Assembly: GCF_029504395.1 (NCBI RefSeq)
Contig: NZ_JAQFIF010000010.1
Location: 1 to 64,000, forward strand
Direction of reading: 5' to 3'
Source: Arthrobacter sp. ES3-54
GTDB taxonomy: Bacteria > Actinomycetota > Actinomycetes > Actinomycetales > Micrococcaceae
Length of the DNA stretch: 64,000 nt
Positions 1 through 7,914 of this stretch are shown in pieces. The number at the start of each line of letters is the position of its first letter. Within the stretch, counting starts at the first letter, position 1. The notes under the pieces are model-generated. The model saw only the letters and a program-made list of their open reading frames with translations, did not search any database and was not told where the DNA came from. Made by a program: the position numbers and the translations under genes.

Positions 1-48
1 CAAATCGAAGAACTCAGTGCGCGCATCGAGGGAAAACACTCTGGCCAT
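1..48 (-). CDS. 5' end of an unidentified gene, cut by the window edge
   Basis: An ATG at 48 on the minus strand opens a frame that stays open to the window edge (16 codons, starting MARVFSLDAR). A GGAG Shine-Dalgarno element lies about 8 bases upstream, which supports a real start. Too little is visible to assign a family. A Dos-box-like site at 135-154 lies about 90 bases upstream of this start, so the gene could belong to a regulon of the neighbouring DosR-like regulator; that is inference. Confidence 0.5.
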   Translation of the reverse strand, partial: MARVFSLDARTEFFDL

Positions 49-134
49 CTAACGCTCCATCAATCAGAGCGTTGCTGCGACCATATGACTCTGCCGCGCT
101 CAGAGCAACCCGATCTGATAGCGCAAGCTGTGTT

Positions 135-154
135 TTGGGGACTTTATTCGAGGC
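135..154. promoter_or_regulatory. Dos-box-like site (DosR/DevR binding motif)
   Basis: Against the mycobacterial Dos-box consensus TTSGGGACTWWAGTCCCSAA, the first 12 positions match exactly (TTGGGGACTTTA). The second half matches at only three more positions, giving 15 of 20. The good half lies in the intergenic gap plus the stop codon of the next gene; the poor half lies in that gene's last codons. It is placed to act on the minus-strand gene starting at 48. Confidence 0.4.
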
Positions 155-641
155 CGGAGCGGGTGGAGTCGTCCAACGGCGTCCACCATGTCTGCGGCGG
201 CACCACTTTGAAGCGCCGGCCGGTGACGGTGTCCGGCGTGATCCGGACGAAGTGTTCCTTTTGTCCGGCCTGCCATGGGAACAGCAACAGGCCCACCGTG
301 TCCATGACTTCCTGGGGGTTCTGCACCGGCGCGGCCTGGCCCTTGACGACGACGCTCCAGGCGACTCCGGTGTCCGCGTCCACGCCATCGGCCTCCAAGG
401 CCACCGGCGTGTCGCCGGTGGCCGCCTGCAGCTTGGTGCCCTCGGCGGTCCGGAAGACCAGCGTGCCGTGGTCCACTTTGTAGTTGAGGGGGAAGATGTC
501 GGGGTGATCGTCCACCCAGACCGCCAGCCGGCCGATCGAGACGCTGCGCAATAGCTGCCAGCATTCGTGATGGTCCAGGTTTTCCACCGTGTGGGCCTGG
601 TCCCTTGACTCGTGGCTGCCCGGGCTCGAATCAGTACTCAT
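144..641 (-). CDS. Pyridoxamine 5'-phosphate oxidase-like (split-barrel FMN-binding) protein, Rv0080-like
   Basis: A 165-residue protein of the PNPOx-like split-barrel family. It shows the usual order: a helical start (LDHHECWQLL), a GRLAVWVDD strand, IFPLNYKVD, LVFRTAEGTK and W-S-V-V-V-K-G. The same layout occurs in M. tuberculosis Rv0080, a DosR-regulon protein, and in the paralogue at 4340-4807. Substrate and cofactor are not predictable; FMN, F420 or heme are all known in this fold. A TACTCT -10 box at 649-654 sits 7 bases before the ATG, so the mRNA is probably leaderless. It is divergent from the DosS-like kinase gene. Confidence 0.85.
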   Translation of the reverse strand: MSTDSSPGSHESRDQAHTVENLDHHECWQLLRSVSIGRLAVWVDDHPDIFPLNYKVDHGTLVFRTAEGTKLQAATGDTPVALEADGVDADTGVAWSVVVKGQAAPVQNPQEVMDTVGLLLFPWQAGQKEHFVRITPDTVTGRRFKVVPPQTWWTPLDDSTRSGLE

Positions 642-674
642 GCCGGCGAGAGTACGCCGCCGGGCTGAGGGCGG

Positions 675-694
675 CTAGGGCAAATGGTCCCAGC
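675..694. promoter_or_regulatory. Weak Dos-box-like half sites in the divergent promoter region
   Basis: Both core half sites are partly present with correct spacing: GGG at 678-680 and GTCCC at 687-691. Only 11 of 20 consensus positions match. The site lies 34 bases upstream of the PNPOx-like gene start and about 105 bases upstream of the kinase start. It is a guess that depends on the better site at 135-154. Confidence 0.2.
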
Positions 695-799
695 CGCCGG
701 TTAAAAACTGTGAAGCCTGAGGCTTTCCTGAGTGGTTCGCTGTATTCTGGCATAGGGCCGTCAGCGTCGACACGGGCCGGAGCGAGTGGGGGCAATGAC

Positions 800-2500
800 A
801 TGCATTCAACGGGTGAAGGTTCAGGCCATGCTGTATCCGAGCCAAATCCCGTGGTTGAGGAACTGCTGAAGGGGTTCGGCGCCCGGGCAGAAGAGCTGCT
901 CCAATCCAAGGAACGCATGGCGGGCCTGCTGGAAGCGGTCGTCGCTCTGGCCGAGGACCTGAGCCTGGATGCCGTCCTGGAACGCGTGGTCGAGTCTGCC
1001 TGCCGGTTGTTGCACGCACGCTTTGGTGCCCTGGGAGTCATCGGTGATGACCACGCGCTGAGTCACTTCATCACTGTCGGGATCGACGGCGAACTGGCGC
1101 GGCAGATCGGTCCGCTGCCGACAGGCCACGGCGTCCTCGGCCTCTTGATTACAGACCCCAGGCCGCTTCGTCTGCATGATCTGAGCAAGCACCCCGAAGC
1201 CTACGGGTTCCCCGCACACCACCCTCCCATGCAGTCCTTCTTGGGGGTCCCGGTCCGGGTCCGGGAGGTGGCGTTCGGGAACCTCTACCTGACGGAAAAA
1301 GAGGGCGGGGACGACTTTACCGCCGAAGACGAGGCCTTGGCCGTCGCGTTGGCGGCCGCCGCCGGTGTGGCCATTGAGAATGCCCGGCTTTATGACGATG
1401 CCCGCCGCAGGGCCCGCTGGCTGGAAGCTTGCATGGACGTCTCCGGGCTGATGCTGAGCACGGACCGCGACTACACCTCGGGCGGCCTGGACCCAATTGC
1501 CGGCCGCGCGCTCCAGGAGTCCGCGTCCGATCTCGCCCTGCTGGTGGCTCCCGCCGCCAACGGCGTTGCGCACGTCGTTATCGGAGTTGCCGGGGAGCGG
1601 GGCACGGCGTTTTCCGGAAGGTCATTGCACCTGGAATCAGGGCTCCTTGAAAGTGTCCTCGAAGGCGGCGAGCCGGTGCTGTTTGATGACGCGTCGGAAG
1701 TGGTCGGGGAGGTCGACGCCGGCGTCACCGGTCCGCTGCTGGCAGTGGCGCTGAGCACCCAGGGCGCCCACCATGGCCTCCTGCTGCTGGCACGGAACAA
1801 GGATTCGGTCCGCTACGCCCGGACCGACATCGAGATGGGGGCCGTCTTCGGCTCCCACGTGGCCCTCGCCTTGGAACTGTCCCGGGTGCACCGGCTGCGC
1901 GAGGAGCTTCTGGTCTTCACGGACCGCGACAGGATCGCCCGGGACCTGCACGACCTCGTCATCCAGCGGCTGTTCGCCGCCGGGCTGAGCGTGCAGAGCC
2001 TGACCCGGTTCACCAAGGACGACCTGGCGCGGGAGCGCATCCATATCATCACAGGTGAACTCGACGAGGCGATCCGCAGCCTGCGCGACACTATTTACTC
2101 TCTGAAGAGCAATATCGCCGATACCGAATTGCTCAGCGGACGGATCCGTCGGGTCACGCGAAGTTCGGCGAAGTCCATGCCCTTCGCGCCGCGCCTGACC
2201 ATCACAGGACCCGTGGATGCCGTGACGCCGGACAAGGCCGACAACGTGGTGGCTGTGGTTTCGGAAGGGCTCAGCAACGCCATCCGGCACTCCGGGGCGG
2301 ATACCATCTCGGTTTCAGTGGCGGTGGTCAAGGGCCGGGTGACGGTGGTGATCAGCGACAACGGCGCCGGATTCGCCCAACCCGGAATACGCAACGGGCT
2401 GAGCAATCTCGAGGACCGGGCACGCATGCTCGACGGCGAATGCATCATCACGAGCGCGCCCGACGCCGGTACCAGCCTGGAATGGTCAGTGCCCCTCTAG
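800..2500 (+). CDS. DosS/DevS-type GAF-domain sensor histidine kinase
   Basis: A 566-residue kinase with two GAF domains (about 55-200 and 215-360), an HisKA_3 dimerisation region with phospho-acceptor H384 (RDLHDLVIQR) and a C-terminal HATPase with DNGAGF. It aligns closely with M. tuberculosis DosS. The segment GFPAHHPPM places H141 at the DosS proximal heme ligand H149, and the LYLTEK Tyr163 at the distal Y171; the 22-residue spacing is the same. It should therefore bind heme and sense O2, NO or CO. The frame is open further upstream (to 605), but the ATG at 800 has a GGGGG element and matches the family start. A convergent DosR-like regulator follows. Confidence 0.9.
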   Translation: MHSTGEGSGHAVSEPNPVVEELLKGFGARAEELLQSKERMAGLLEAVVALAEDLSLDAVLERVVESACRLLHARFGALGVIGDDHALSHFITVGIDGELARQIGPLPTGHGVLGLLITDPRPLRLHDLSKHPEAYGFPAHHPPMQSFLGVPVRVREVAFGNLYLTEKEGGDDFTAEDEALAVALAAAAGVAIENARLYDDARRRARWLEACMDVSGLMLSTDRDYTSGGLDPIAGRALQESASDLALLVAPAANGVAHVVIGVAGERGTAFSGRSLHLESGLLESVLEGGEPVLFDDASEVVGEVDAGVTGPLLAVALSTQGAHHGLLLLARNKDSVRYARTDIEMGAVFGSHVALALELSRVHRLREELLVFTDRDRIARDLHDLVIQRLFAAGLSVQSLTRFTKDDLARERIHIITGELDEAIRSLRDTIYSLKSNIADTELLSGRIRRVTRSSAKSMPFAPRLTITGPVDAVTPDKADNVVAVVSEGLSNAIRHSGADTISVSVAVVKGRVTVVISDNGAGFAQPGIRNGLSNLEDRARMLDGECIITSAPDAGTSLEWSVPL

Positions 2501-2519
2501 CCGTGCCCCTCCGGCTGTG

Positions 2520-2550
2520 CCCCGCCGGCCGATGCCGACGGGGCTATTTT
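2520..2550 (+). terminator. Intrinsic terminator after the sensor kinase gene
   Basis: A 10-bp stem with one mismatch (CCCCGCCGGC, loop CGAT, GCCGACGGGG) is followed by CTATTTT. It lies 20 bases past the kinase stop, between two convergent genes. Confidence 0.6.
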
Positions 2551-2562
2551 GAGCGCGGGACG

Positions 2563-3294
2563 CTACCGGACGCTGTGCGGCCGGGTTCCGTCGCCGGCGT
2601 TGGCGCCGGAGGCCACGGGAAACGCCGGGCTGGCGATGAAAACAGCAGCCTGGGTGCGTCGTTCGAATCCGAGCTTGGCCAGCAGCGAGGACACATAGTT
2701 CTTGACGGTCTTTTCCGCCAGGAACATTTCGGCGGCAATCTGCCGATTGGTCAGTCCGCCGCCCACCAGCTCCAAGACCTTGCGTTCCTGGGGCGTGAGG
2801 GATGAGGTGCGCGGGTCAACCTCCTCGGCCTCCACCAGGCTGTCCACGATGCCGGCGGCGACGCCTTCCTCGAAGAGGGTCTCGCCCGCTGCTGCCCGCC
2901 GCAGGGCGCCGATCAGGTCCGTGCCGCCGATCTCCTTCAGCACATATCCCCGCGCACCGGCCAGGACAGCGCCGCGCAGGGCCTGCTCGTCGTCGAAGCT
3001 CGTCAGGATGATGCAGTTCAAGGACGGGTCCACCGACCGCACGTCCCGGCAGACCTCAATGCCGGTGCCGTCCGGCAGGCGGGCGTCCAGCACACAGACA
3101 TCGGGGTGCAGTGCGGGAATGCGGCGGGTCGCCTCCACCGCGGATCCGGAACTGCCGACCACCACAAATCCCTCGCCCTCGAGGAGTTCCTGCAGCCCGC
3201 GTCTAACAAGTTCGTGGTCATCAAGGATAAAGACGCGGATCACCGCCTGCACGCCATCGGCGGCAGTGAGACCTGCGTCTGCCCAGGCAATCAT
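2563..3294 (-). CDS. DosR/DevR-type NarL-family response regulator
   Basis: A 243-residue regulator. The receiver domain has acidic D25/D26, phospho-acceptor D70 (VCVLDARLPDG), T98 and K120. A LuxR-type HTH at about 165-220 contains AEKTVKNYVSSLLAKLG, almost identical to the DNA-recognition region of M. tuberculosis DosR, so a similar DNA site is expected. The ATG at 3294 has a good GGGAG ribosome site and gives a 17-residue extension compared with DosR; an internal GTG at 3243 would give the DosR-like start. It converges with its likely partner kinase, whereas mycobacterial devR and devS form one operon. Confidence 0.92.
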   Translation of the reverse strand: MIAWADAGLTAADGVQAVIRVFILDDHELVRRGLQELLEGEGFVVVGSSGSAVEATRRIPALHPDVCVLDARLPDGTGIEVCRDVRSVDPSLNCIILTSFDDEQALRGAVLAGARGYVLKEIGGTDLIGALRRAAAGETLFEEGVAAGIVDSLVEAEEVDPRTSSLTPQERKVLELVGGGLTNRQIAAEMFLAEKTVKNYVSSLLAKLGFERRTQAAVFIASPAFPVASGANAGDGTRPHSVR

Positions 3295-3523
3295 GGTTCT
3301 CCCGTCCGGCCGCTTTTCAGGACCGCTCGAATCTGTGTTTCATTGAATTCTGTGGTTCTTTGACTTACCCCAGCCTCTGCCATTCTTCTGCACTGCGGGG
3401 CCACGGACAAGGGTCATTATGCCCAGCGGGCCGCCTGCGGGTCGAGCCGTGCTAAGGCGTGTCACGCTTACATCCACTGCGTCTGCATCGCCTGGACGCG
3501 CGTTTAGGAGCCGAGGCTCTGCG

Positions 3524-4261
3524 TCAGCCCGGGGTGAGGACGCAGAACTCGTTGCCCTCTGAGTCGGCGAGGCACACCCATGGCACATCGCCCTGGCCGA
3601 CGTCGGCGTCAGCGGCGCCCAGAGCGCGCAGCCGGGCCACCTCTGCTGCCTGATCATCACCGAGGTACGGCATCAGGTCGAGATGGACACGGCCACACAC
3701 GGACTTCGCGGCGGGCGTGCGAAGGAACTCCAGATACGGTCCGACGCCCTTGGCCGAGCGCAGCCTGGCATGATCGTCGGTCACCTCGTGCAGGGTCCAG
3801 TCCGTCGCCTCGCTCCAGAACCGGGCCATGGCCCGCGGATCCGCACAGCTGACCACCACCGCGGCGATCGGCCCGGTGTCCCTATAGATCGATCGGGGCT
3901 CCAGCACGCGGAACAGGTTGCCCTCAGGGTCGGCCAGGACTGTCCACGGCACATCACCTTGGCAACCGTCGGCGGGCGTCGCACCGAGCTCCAACAAGTG
4001 CGCTACCAGCTCCGCCTGATGGGCCGCAGAGGTGGTGGTGAGATCGAGGTGCGCGCGGTACCTCACCGTCTCGGGGTCCGGGACGGTGACTACATCGACG
4101 CAGACGGCGACGGGGTCCGGCCAGACGAAGCCTACGGGCTCAACATTGGTCACACCGGGTCCCTCGCTGGAAACACCCCAGCCGAGCGCCTCAGCCCAAA
4201 ACCGGCCGAGCGCGATGTCATCCCGGGCCTTGAAATTCACCTGAACAAGTCGCAGCGCCAT
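3524..4261 (-). CDS. Tandem VOC (glyoxalase/bleomycin resistance-like) protein
   Basis: A 245-residue protein made of two VOC modules, about 1-120 and 128-245. Each ends with the same pattern: GDVPWTVLADPEGNLFRVL in the first and GDVPWVCLADSEGNEFCVL in the second. This arrangement is common in actinobacterial VOC proteins of unknown substrate. A possible metal ligand set includes the His in RAHLDL and VHLDL and the Glu in PEGN/SEGN. A TAGGGT box at 4270-4275 lies 8 bases upstream of the ATG, suggesting a leaderless mRNA. Specific function is unknown. Confidence 0.85.
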   Translation of the reverse strand: MALRLVQVNFKARDDIALGRFWAEALGWGVSSEGPGVTNVEPVGFVWPDPVAVCVDVVTVPDPETVRYRAHLDLTTTSAAHQAELVAHLLELGATPADGCQGDVPWTVLADPEGNLFRVLEPRSIYRDTGPIAAVVVSCADPRAMARFWSEATDWTLHEVTDDHARLRSAKGVGPYLEFLRTPAAKSVCGRVHLDLMPYLGDDQAAEVARLRALGAADADVGQGDVPWVCLADSEGNEFCVLTPG

Positions 4262-4339
4262 ACCGCCAGACCCTACCCCAAGTAATACCCGATAGGGGAG
4301 GGCCGCCCCAGGCGAACCCCGTCCTAGGCCAACCCCTTC

Positions 4340-4807
4340 CTATTCGAACGAGGCGCGGCGCTGGTCCGAGGGGCGGGTGGTCCACACATCGGGCCGGTTG
4401 ACCTTGAAGCGTCGGCCGGTCAGCGCCTTGGGAGCCACACGCACGTAATACGGCTTGTCTCCGGGCTGCCACGGTTCCAAGAGCAGGGCGTCCGCCGCGT
4501 CCTTGTCCGCCTGGTTCTCGATCAGTTCGGCTTCGCCGCGCGCCATCACGCTCCAGGCCGACTCGTCGTGGGCGTCGTAGCCGTCGATCTCGAATGCCAC
4601 CGGCTTGCCCGTGATGGCGCCCCACAGTTTCGTGCCGCCAGAGGTGCGGAAGACAATCGTCCGCCGCTCCAGCACGAAGTTCACCGGGAAGATCTCCGGA
4701 TGGCTGTCCACGATCAGCGCTACACGTCCCACGATTTGGGCATCAAGCAGCTCCCAGCACTGGTCCATGGTCAGCGAGTAATCCGGCGGGGGCGTAGTGG
4801 TGTCCAT
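4340..4807 (-). CDS. Pyridoxamine 5'-phosphate oxidase-like protein, paralogue
   Basis: A 155-residue split-barrel protein similar to the one at 144-641: MDQCWELLDAQIVGRVALIVD, EIFPVNFVL, TIVFRTSGGTKLW, SAWSVMARGEAE and LTGRRFKV. The ATG at 4807 is preferred because a TAACGT -10 box (4815-4820) stands 7 bases upstream; a GTG at 4816 would add three residues. The gene begins 20 bases after the stop of the SDR gene on the same strand. The ligand and reaction are unknown; flavin-dependent redox chemistry is the family expectation. Confidence 0.85.
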   Translation of the reverse strand: MDTTTPPPDYSLTMDQCWELLDAQIVGRVALIVDSHPEIFPVNFVLERRTIVFRTSGGTKLWGAITGKPVAFEIDGYDAHDESAWSVMARGEAELIENQADKDAADALLLEPWQPGDKPYYVRVAPKALTGRRFKVNRPDVWTTRPSDQRRASFE

Positions 4808-4826
4808 GTGGAGCACGTTACACCTG

Positions 4827-6335
4827 TCACCAAGGACTGGGCTTGTAGTCCTTCAGGAAGACGCCGTACTGGTCCTCGCCGGACTCGCCCATCACGATGG
4901 GGTCATACACGCGGGCAGCGCCGTCAACCAGGTCCAGGGGCGCGTGGAAACCCTCTTCCATGAGGCGGACTTTGGTGTAGTGCGGCCGCTCGTCCGTGAT
5001 CCAGCCGGTGTCCACGGCCGTCATGAGGATGCCGTCGGCGTCGAGCATTTCCTGGGCGCTGGTCCGGGTCATCATGTTCAGCGCAGCCTTGGCCATGTTC
5101 GTGTGCGGGTGCCCGGGGCCTTTGTAGGCGCGGGAGAACTGGCCTTCCATGGCGCTGACATTGACAATGTACTTCCGCCGCGCGGTGGAGCGCTTCATGG
5201 CGCCGCGCAGCCGGCTGACCAGCAGGAACGGAGCCGTCACATTGCACAGCTGCACTTCGAGCATTTCCAGGGGATCCACTTCGTCCAGTACCTGGGTCCA
5301 GCTGTTGATCGTGGCGAGGTCCGGGACCAGCCCGCCGGCGTCGATCGCGGTGCCGGAGGCAATACGTTCCAGCGACGCGGAACCCGTGGACAGGGCCAGG
5401 GAAGTGATTGCGTCCCCGGCCAGTACGGGATGGTCCAGCACGCTGCTCGCGAGGGCAAGCGGGTGCTTGTCGTGGGCGTGGCCGAAGGTGACGAGCTCCG
5501 GGCCGCCGTTGGCAGCCTGGAGGGCGGCGGGCAGCGGCTCGTCCTCGGCGTCGACGAGGGGCTTGTAGGCGTTGCCGGAGCGCCGCACGGTCTGGGCCGC
5601 GTTGTTGATGATGATGTCCAGCGGTCCCGCGGCATCAAGGGAATCCGTCAGGGCCATCACCTGGGACGGGTCGCGGAGGTCGATGCCAACGATCCGGAGC
5701 CGGTGCAGCCAGTCGGGGCTGTCCTCCATGGCGGCGAAGCGGCGGGCGGCGTCTTTCGGGAACCTTGTGGTGATGGTGGTGTGGGCGCCGTCCCGGAGGA
5801 GCCGGAGCGCGATGTACATGCCGATCTTTGCCCGGCCGCCGGTCAGCAGGGCCCTGCGCCCGGTCAGGTCGGTGCGGGCGTCGCGCTTGCTGTGGCTGAA
5901 CATGGCGCACTCGGGGCACAGCTGGTGATAGAAGGCGTCCACCTGGGTGTAATGCTGCTTGCAGATGTAGCACGGCCGGGACCTGATCAGATGGCCGGCG
6001 ATCTCCCCGGTCGCGGACGTGGCGAGCTTGTTGCCGCGCGTCTCGTCGTCGATCCTGTCGGGGGCCGCCGTCGCCGTCTGGGCGATCACGGCGCGGTCCG
6101 CTTCGGCGATCTCATCCCGTTTGCTGACCCGCCGGTGGCGCTTGACGGCCTTGAACATCTTCCCGGTGGCGCGGCGCACGGAAACGTAGTCCGGGTGCTC
6201 CTCGTCATAGGCGTGGATCGTGTTCAGGACCTTCAGGCAGGCCTGGATTTCCTCCGGGGTAAGCTCGGCAAGGCCAAGCTCGGCAAGACCAGACTCGGCA
6301 GTGGGAAGATCGGAGGACAGATCGGGGAAGCTCAT
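4827..6335 (-). CDS. Atypical SDR-fold oxidoreductase with an N-terminal CxxC zinc-ribbon-like motif
   Basis: A 502-residue protein. A helical N-terminus (1-115) is followed by two CxxC pairs (C122/C125 and C140/C143) that probably bind zinc. A Rossmann domain with TGGRAKIG (165-172) and the NNAAQ motif follows. The usual SDR catalytic YxxxK is replaced: K416 is present, but the residue four before it is T412 (TNMAKAALN), so the standard Tyr is missing. The ATG at 6335 is chosen because TAAAAT (6343-6348) lies 7 bases upstream. The N-terminus contains a 15-base tandem repeat encoding the GLAEL repeats. Function is unknown. Confidence 0.8.
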   Translation of the reverse strand: MSFPDLSSDLPTAESGLAELGLAELTPEEIQACLKVLNTIHAYDEEHPDYVSVRRATGKMFKAVKRHRRVSKRDEIAEADRAVIAQTATAAPDRIDDETRGNKLATSATGEIAGHLIRSRPCYICKQHYTQVDAFYHQLCPECAMFSHSKRDARTDLTGRRALLTGGRAKIGMYIALRLLRDGAHTTITTRFPKDAARRFAAMEDSPDWLHRLRIVGIDLRDPSQVMALTDSLDAAGPLDIIINNAAQTVRRSGNAYKPLVDAEDEPLPAALQAANGGPELVTFGHAHDKHPLALASSVLDHPVLAGDAITSLALSTGSASLERIASGTAIDAGGLVPDLATINSWTQVLDEVDPLEMLEVQLCNVTAPFLLVSRLRGAMKRSTARRKYIVNVSAMEGQFSRAYKGPGHPHTNMAKAALNMMTRTSAQEMLDADGILMTAVDTGWITDERPHYTKVRLMEEGFHAPLDLVDGAARVYDPIVMGESGEDQYGVFLKDYKPSPW

Positions 6336-6396
6336 TGCCCTAATTTTACAGGGTGCGGGGTGCCCGGCCTGACCGCAGTGCCGGGCCCCCGCCTGC

Positions 6397-7812
6397 CTAT
6401 GCCGTGGGCGACTGCTTGGCCGCTGCGTCCGCACCGACCGCGGCGGCCTGCACGTCGGCCACTTTGTCCACGGACTCCCGTAGTTCGGGCCAGTTTTCCG
6501 TCGCGGTCCGGACAGCATCCGGCACCAGGCGCAGGTTGGCCGCGGAGAGCGCCCGTTCCGCATCGCTGGGATCCGGGACAAGCTGCCCCTTGGACAGGAC
6601 CGTGATCCCGGAGTCGGTGACCTTGAACCCGCGGGCGCGGTCCAGCTCCGGGTCGAGTCCGATCGCGGCCCCGGCCGGAACCTTTACGTTCTTGTCGATG
6701 ATGGCGCGTTTGATGACTGCGCCTTCGCCGACATTGACCTTGTCCATCAGGACCGAGTCCAGGACCCGGCTCGAGGTGCCGATGTAGACGTCGTTGGAGA
6801 GCACGGACCCCTCCACGATGCCGCCGGAGACGACGACGCCGCTGGCCACGATGGAATCCAGTGCCGTGCCCACCGTGTTGGACTTGCCGCGGACAAACTT
6901 GGCCGGCGGGGAGATGGTCTGGCGCGTGTAGATCGGCCACTCGGAGTTGTAGAGGTTGAAGACCGGAACGGGGGAGATCAGGTCCATGTGGGCGTCGTAG
7001 AACGAATCGATGGTGCCGACGTCGCGCCAGTAGGTGCGGTCCCGTTCGGTGGAGCCGGGGATGTCGTTGAGGGTGAAGTCGTACACGCCGGCCTCGCCCT
7101 GGTTCACGAAGTAGGGAATGATGTCCCCGCCCATGTCGTGCTTGGTGTCGAGCCGCTCGGCGTCAACGTGGAGGGCTTCGATCAGGGCATCGGCGTCGAA
7201 CACGTAGTTGCCCATCGAGGCCAGGAACTGGCTGGGGTCGGCCGCGAGGCCGGGCGTCGAGGACGGCTTCTCGACGAACGCGGCAATCTTCTCCGGGTTG
7301 TCCGCGTCCGTTTCGATCACGCCGAACTGGTCCGCCATGTGCAGCGGCTGGCGGACGGCGGCGACTGTGGCTTTGGCCCCGCTGGCGACGTGCTGCGCCA
7401 CCATCTGGGAGAAGTCCATCCGGTAGACGTGGTCTGCGCCGACCACTACCACGATGTCGGGATTGGCGTCATGAATAAGGTTCAGGGACTGATAGATGGC
7501 GTTGGCGCTGCCCAGGAACCAGCTCTTGCCCACGCGCTGCTGGGCCGGGACCGAGGCCACATAGTTCCCCAGCTGGGTGGACATGCGCCACGTTTCGGAA
7601 ATGTGCCGGTCAAGGCTGTGGGACTTGTATTGCGTCAACACCACAATTTGCAGATAGCGGGAATTCACAAGATTTGAAAGGGCAAAGTCAATTAGCCGGT
7701 AGCTGCCGGCAAACGGGACACCAGGCTTGGCCCGGTCCGCCGTCAACGGCATGAGCCGGTTTCCCTCGCCACCTGCGAGGACAATTGCCAAAACTCTCTT
7801 TTGATGCGGCAT
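6397..7812 (-). CDS. glgC: Glucose-1-phosphate adenylyltransferase (ADP-glucose pyrophosphorylase)
   Basis: A 471-residue enzyme making ADP-glucose from ATP and glucose-1-phosphate, the committed step of bacterial glycogen synthesis. The N-terminus has the nucleotidyl-transferase signature [20 protein letters not shown]. Other family blocks are [46 protein letters not shown] and the C-terminal left-handed beta-helix ([15 protein letters not shown]). Length is slightly above the usual 400-430. A GGAG ribosome site precedes the ATG. It is divergent from glgA across about 100 bases, a common actinobacterial arrangement. Confidence 0.96.
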   Translation of the reverse strand: MPHQKRVLAIVLAGGEGNRLMPLTADRAKPGVPFAGSYRLIDFALSNLVNSRYLQIVVLTQYKSHSLDRHISETWRMSTQLGNYVASVPAQQRVGKSWFLGSANAIYQSLNLIHDANPDIVVVVGADHVYRMDFSQMVAQHVASGAKATVAAVRQPLHMADQFGVIETDADNPEKIAAFVEKPSSTPGLAADPSQFLASMGNYVFDADALIEALHVDAERLDTKHDMGGDIIPYFVNQGEAGVYDFTLNDIPGSTERDRTYWRDVGTIDSFYDAHMDLISPVPVFNLYNSEWPIYTRQTISPPAKFVRGKSNTVGTALDSIVASGVVVSGGIVEGSVLSNDVYIGTSSRVLDSVLMDKVNVGEGAVIKRAIIDKNVKVPAGAAIGLDPELDRARGFKVTDSGITVLSKGQLVPDPSDAERALSAANLRLVPDAVRTATENWPELRESVDKVADVQAAAVGADAAAKQSPTA

Positions 7813-7914
7813 GGTGATCGCTCCTGAACGCCTTCGTTACTCCCCAATGCTGTCCGGCATGCCCGAACGTCTTCACACTAGATCAGTTCCACCGTAACGA
7901 CTACCTTGGTGCAT

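Noticed and set aside
605..800. Longer N-terminus for the DosS-like kinase
   Set aside because: The extra 65 residues are Arg/Ser-rich, cross the divergent promoter of the PNPOx-like gene, and are absent from DosS.
4832..4853. Inverted repeat AAGGACT-N8-AGTCCTT as a regulatory site for the PNPOx-like gene
   Set aside because: It encodes the last residues of the SDR protein and overlaps its stop region; the 8-base spacer does not fit a Dos box, and it may be coincidence.
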